This document shows positions 14,683 through 16,851 of a stretch of 16,851 nt of DNA, piece after piece. This DNA comes from Legionellaceae bacterium (GTDB lineage: Bacteria > Pseudomonadota > Gammaproteobacteria > Legionellales > Legionellaceae). The notes beneath the pieces are model-generated. The model had not been told where the DNA came from. It ran no database searches and saw only the letters and a list, made by a program, of their open reading frames with translations. Numbering within the stretch: position 1 is the first letter of the stretch; every line of letters begins with the position of its first letter. Made by a program: the position numbers and the translations under genes. The stretch spans positions 1-16,851 of the forward strand of contig CANNIJ010000025.1 in assembly GCA_947505025.1 (NCBI GenBank), in the 5' to 3' direction.

Positions 14683-15219
14683 TTAGTCCTTGTTTAATAT
14701 CAATTTCTCTAGAGTGTTCTGACGCTCGATCAAAACCTCTGTGCGCTGTATACTGCGTATTTTGGCTCCAAAAGGCAATAGATCGCCAACGTGTAAAAAA
14801 TGATCCTCACCATCAGCAAAGCGCAAAATAACGACTGATTCCAGAGGTTTTTCTGCATATCCAATACCGATCAGCGTAACCGCCAAACCAGAATTTTTCA
14901 CTTGGACCCCAGATAAATCATCTGAAATATATAAACCAAATAAGCCAGGATACAATCCAGGATCCAGCTGGTGCGCCGGCGTTGTGGCGCTTGAGTGCTC
15001 AATTAACGGCGTAGTCTCAGTGGAGTAAGCGTTAAAAAAATTTCTAGCTGATAAAAATTGCCAGATAATCGCTAATATTATAAAAAAACACAGCACTGGC
15101 AACAGCCAAGAAAAACCCGAGTTGGTTTTTAGGCTTAAACGTGGTAAGCGCTCAAACATTATCCGCGTTTTATGTAACTGTGTTTTTGCTACACGACGCA
15201 GTTTGATCTGACGTATCAA
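14683..15219 (-). CDS. GspC-like protein with HR domain, no PDZ
   Basis: Resembles GspC, the inner-membrane clamp of type II secretion that contacts the GspD secretin. The 178 residues comprise a basic cytoplasmic start, one transmembrane segment (about 37-57, 'SWLLPVLCFFIILAIIWQFL'), a linker, and a domain at about 92-176 with the HR-domain pattern: 'LFGLYISD', 'LAVTLIGIGYAEKPLESVVI', 'HFLHVGDLLPFGAKIRSIQR' and 'TEVLIERQNTLEKLIL'. The C-terminal PDZ or coiled-coil part of classical GspC is missing. The frame starts with TTG at 15219, overlapping the glycosyltransferase stop (TTGA); an in-frame ATG at 15159 (M21) is the alternative, and neither has a good ribosome site. No other gsp gene is beside it. 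The similarity is by pattern recall, so the name is tentative. Confidence 0.68.
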   Translation of the reverse strand: MIRQIKLRRVAKTQLHKTRIMFERLPRLSLKTNSGFSWLLPVLCFFIILAIIWQFLSARNFFNAYSTETTPLIEHSSATTPAHQLDPGLYPGLFGLYISDDLSGVQVKNSGLAVTLIGIGYAEKPLESVVILRFADGEDHFLHVGDLLPFGAKIRSIQRTEVLIERQNTLEKLILNKD

Positions 15220-16703
15220 GAGTTTTTCGCCAAACGATACACGTTAAATATCTTACTTAAAACATTAACCTGCGAAACTTGGTGTAAATCTGCACTAATG
15301 TCCGCTGGCAACTGCACGGCCTGATCTGCATCAACAATTATATAATGGTTTACATTACTCGAGATTAATGCGCGCAAACGATCTTCGTCCAAAGTAGCTA
15401 CTGCACGTCCTGCAGAATAAAACTGTGCAGAATAATCAATCTTGTAAGTCCAATAAATAAACTTACTGAGCTTTGAAATAGGTTGTTGTTGTAATAAAGT
15501 CACTACGCGCTGTTGGGATTTAGCAACTAATTCAGGTTTTAACACAAATATCAGGGTTGCCAATAAAAAAATACTACCACATAATGTTGCCGCCCATAAT
15601 ATCCAGCTGCGAACATTTGATCTGGCTTGAGTACGACCTATTAGCTCAGCACACAGTAAGGCGAACGCAGGTAAACTTGGAAAAACATACGGGTAAATAA
15701 TATTCCGTGCAAATGTAAAAAAAACTAACGGTAATAATGCACACAACAATAAATAATATAACCATCCGTCGGTATCTGGGACTATTGCACGTAATTTCTT
15801 GCCGTGCCCCCAGACCCAGCCAACAGCCAATATTGACCACGGGCACATGCCTAAAAAAGCGTACAACCAAATCATCCCGTATGGTGCGATATGTGCAAAG
15901 CCGTATTTATCACCGGACCAACCGGGTTGTAAAAAACGTTGTAGGTGTTCGCCAATTAAAAAATAATTTAAAAAACCCGGAGTGTGTAACTCAGCCAATA
16001 CATACCACGGCACGGCAATTATTAACATTAGTAATCCACCAACAAACCATGGTAACTCATGCAAAGTGGTTTTGATTTTTTTTTGCCATAACACCCAGGC
16101 CAAGATGGGCATGCCGGTTAATACTAGCGCAACTGGCCCCTTGGCTAAGAGCCCTAAACCCAAGCCAATAAAAAAAACATATCTCCATGCGCGTTGCTTT
16201 AGAATTACCACCTGAGCAAAGGCAATTAAAGATAATGTCGTACAGAATAATAATGCCGGATCAGTCATTACTGTGCCAGCATCCAAGAAAAAATAAAAAC
16301 TTCCAGCAAGAATCAATACAGCATTTAAAGCAACACTTTTACCACTACGTTTTTTGGCTATCGACCAAACTAAAGCTAAAATCATGATGGATAAAAATAG
16401 CCCAGGAACGCGTGCGGCAAAAGCCGTGACGCCCAAGGCTTTCATAGACAGCGCAGATAACCACGTGGATAAAGGTGGCTTAGCCCAAAAAGGTTCTCCA
16501 TAATGATGCATTGGGGTAATCCAATTGTTGGTTTCCAACATAATCCGCGAGATTTCTGCATAACGCGCTTCAGTCGGATCATTTAGAGGCACAAAAATCA
16601 TGGCTAGCAAACGACTACACAGCAAAAAAAACAACACGCCAATTGCCGGCCAATTGTATCGGTGAGTAAGTGATAATACGCGTTCACGACTTACATAATG
16701 CAT
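15216..16703 (-). CDS. ArnT-like family 39 glycosyltransferase
   Basis: Polytopic inner-membrane transferase of the GT-C class that takes sugar from a polyprenyl-phosphate carrier on the periplasmic side. In E. coli ArnT adds 4-amino-4-deoxy-arabinose to lipid A; the sugar and acceptor here are unknown. The 495 residues hold about ten or more hydrophobic segments. The first periplasmic loop carries the signature 'VPLNDPTEARYAEISRIML' (38-56) with the acidic residues expected for catalysis and the later 'PFWAKPPLSTW' (71-81); 'FFLDAGTVMTDP' and 'GLGLLAKGPVALVL' follow. A periplasmic C-terminal portion of about 100 residues is shorter than in E. coli ArnT (about 550 in all). GAGGT sits five bases before the ATG, inside the end of the deacetylase gene. 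No arnABCDEF genes are visible. Confidence 0.86.
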   Translation of the reverse strand: MHYVSRERVLSLTHRYNWPAIGVLFFLLCSRLLAMIFVPLNDPTEARYAEISRIMLETNNWITPMHHYGEPFWAKPPLSTWLSALSMKALGVTAFAARVPGLFLSIMILALVWSIAKKRSGKSVALNAVLILAGSFYFFLDAGTVMTDPALLFCTTLSLIAFAQVVILKQRAWRYVFFIGLGLGLLAKGPVALVLTGMPILAWVLWQKKIKTTLHELPWFVGGLLMLIIAVPWYVLAELHTPGFLNYFLIGEHLQRFLQPGWSGDKYGFAHIAPYGMIWLYAFLGMCPWSILAVGWVWGHGKKLRAIVPDTDGWLYYLLLCALLPLVFFTFARNIIYPYVFPSLPAFALLCAELIGRTQARSNVRSWILWAATLCGSIFLLATLIFVLKPELVAKSQQRVVTLLQQQPISKLSKFIYWTYKIDYSAQFYSAGRAVATLDEDRLRALISSNVNHYIIVDADQAVQLPADISADLHQVSQVNVLSKIFNVYRLAKNS

Positions 16704-16706
16704 TAT

Positions 16707-16851
16707 TTACCTCGTTTTTAACATTAGCTGGCATGACGCTGAACGCATGTCATGTAAAAAATTATCACTCATCAAATATGCTTGCTCATATGGCCTGGAA
16801 TAAGCCAAAGGATCATCTTGATCCGATGATAATACACCAGGGTGGCACATA
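16707..16851 (-). CDS. C-terminal end of YdjC/ChbG-type carbohydrate deacetylase
   Basis: The final 47 codons of a minus-strand gene whose 5' part lies past the window. The visible peptide opens with 'MCHPGVLSSDQDDPLAYSRP' and ends at TAA (16709-16707). The block C-H-P-G after a hydrophobic strand, followed by an acidic stretch and a region like 'YEQAYLMSD', corresponds to the 'ELMCHPG...R..EL..L' end of the YdjC/ChbG/HpnK family, where the His binds metal. Members remove acetyl groups from oligosaccharides or sugar lipids. It is three bases upstream of the ArnT-like gene, so the two are probably co-transcribed and may act on one glycolipid. The call rests on a short fragment. Confidence 0.55.
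   Translation of the reverse strand, partial: MCHPGVLSSDQDDPLAYSRPYEQAYLMSDNFLHDMRSASCQLMLKTR

Noticed and set aside
15737..16387. Three overlapping plus-strand open frames opposite the glycosyltransferase
   Set aside because: They are antisense to a clear GT39 protein, in several frames at once, with no motifs.
14377..16851. Complete arn lipid A modification operon
   Set aside because: Only an ArnT-like transferase is visible; ArnA, B, C, D, E and F are absent, and the deacetylase fragment looks like YdjC rather than ArnD.

Overview
The window reads as an ordinary chromosomal stretch of an AT-rich gammaproteobacterium. The best guess, from recalled family resemblance and not from a search, is a member of the Legionellales or a relative. 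Supporting signs are the accD-folC-dedD-cvpA order typical of gammaproteobacteria, an esterase-ratA-rnfH unit, two small outer-membrane barrels of the kind I associate with Legionella, and a GspC-like gene without other type II secretion genes beside it. Coding density is very high. I see no tRNA, rRNA, insertion sequence, phage gene, CRISPR array or recognisable intrinsic terminator.

Layout. Positions 1-1420 (-) hold the first 473 codons of a SWIM/SNF2 helicase whose 3' end lies outside the window. From 1527 to 7102 (+) come glutamine-dependent NAD synthetase (nadE), two outer-membrane beta-barrel proteins, ribulose-phosphate 3-epimerase (rpe) and a soluble lytic transglycosylase (slt). From 7099 to 8479 (-) lies a coupled unit of carboxylesterase, ratA and rnfH. 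It is followed by trhO (+, tRNA U34 hydroxylase) and a convergent methyltransferase-like gene (-). A small membrane or secreted protein and nadD (+) occupy 10120-10999. From 10938 to the window end runs one long minus-strand series, read right to left: the tail of a YdjC/ChbG-type deacetylase, an ArnT-like glycosyltransferase, a GspC-like protein, a Sel1 lipoprotein, then accD, folC, a DedD-type SPOR protein and cvpA.

How the genes work together. nadD and nadE supply two steps of NAD synthesis but sit 7 kb apart. accD (fatty acids), folC (folate) and the SPOR protein (septum) form the familiar housekeeping run, here ending at cvpA without purF. The deacetylase, glycosyltransferase, GspC-like and lipoprotein genes look like an envelope module feeding into it. 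Genes within operons overlap by stop/start codons (ATGA, TTGA), and several starts are better placed at codons other than the longest frame allows. All three convergent gene pairs touch or overlap, leaving no space for a terminator. A perfect 15-bp palindrome over the probable accD promoter and a promoter-based argument for a TTG start of the esterase are the most specific regulatory observations. I found no clearly new defence or mobile system.
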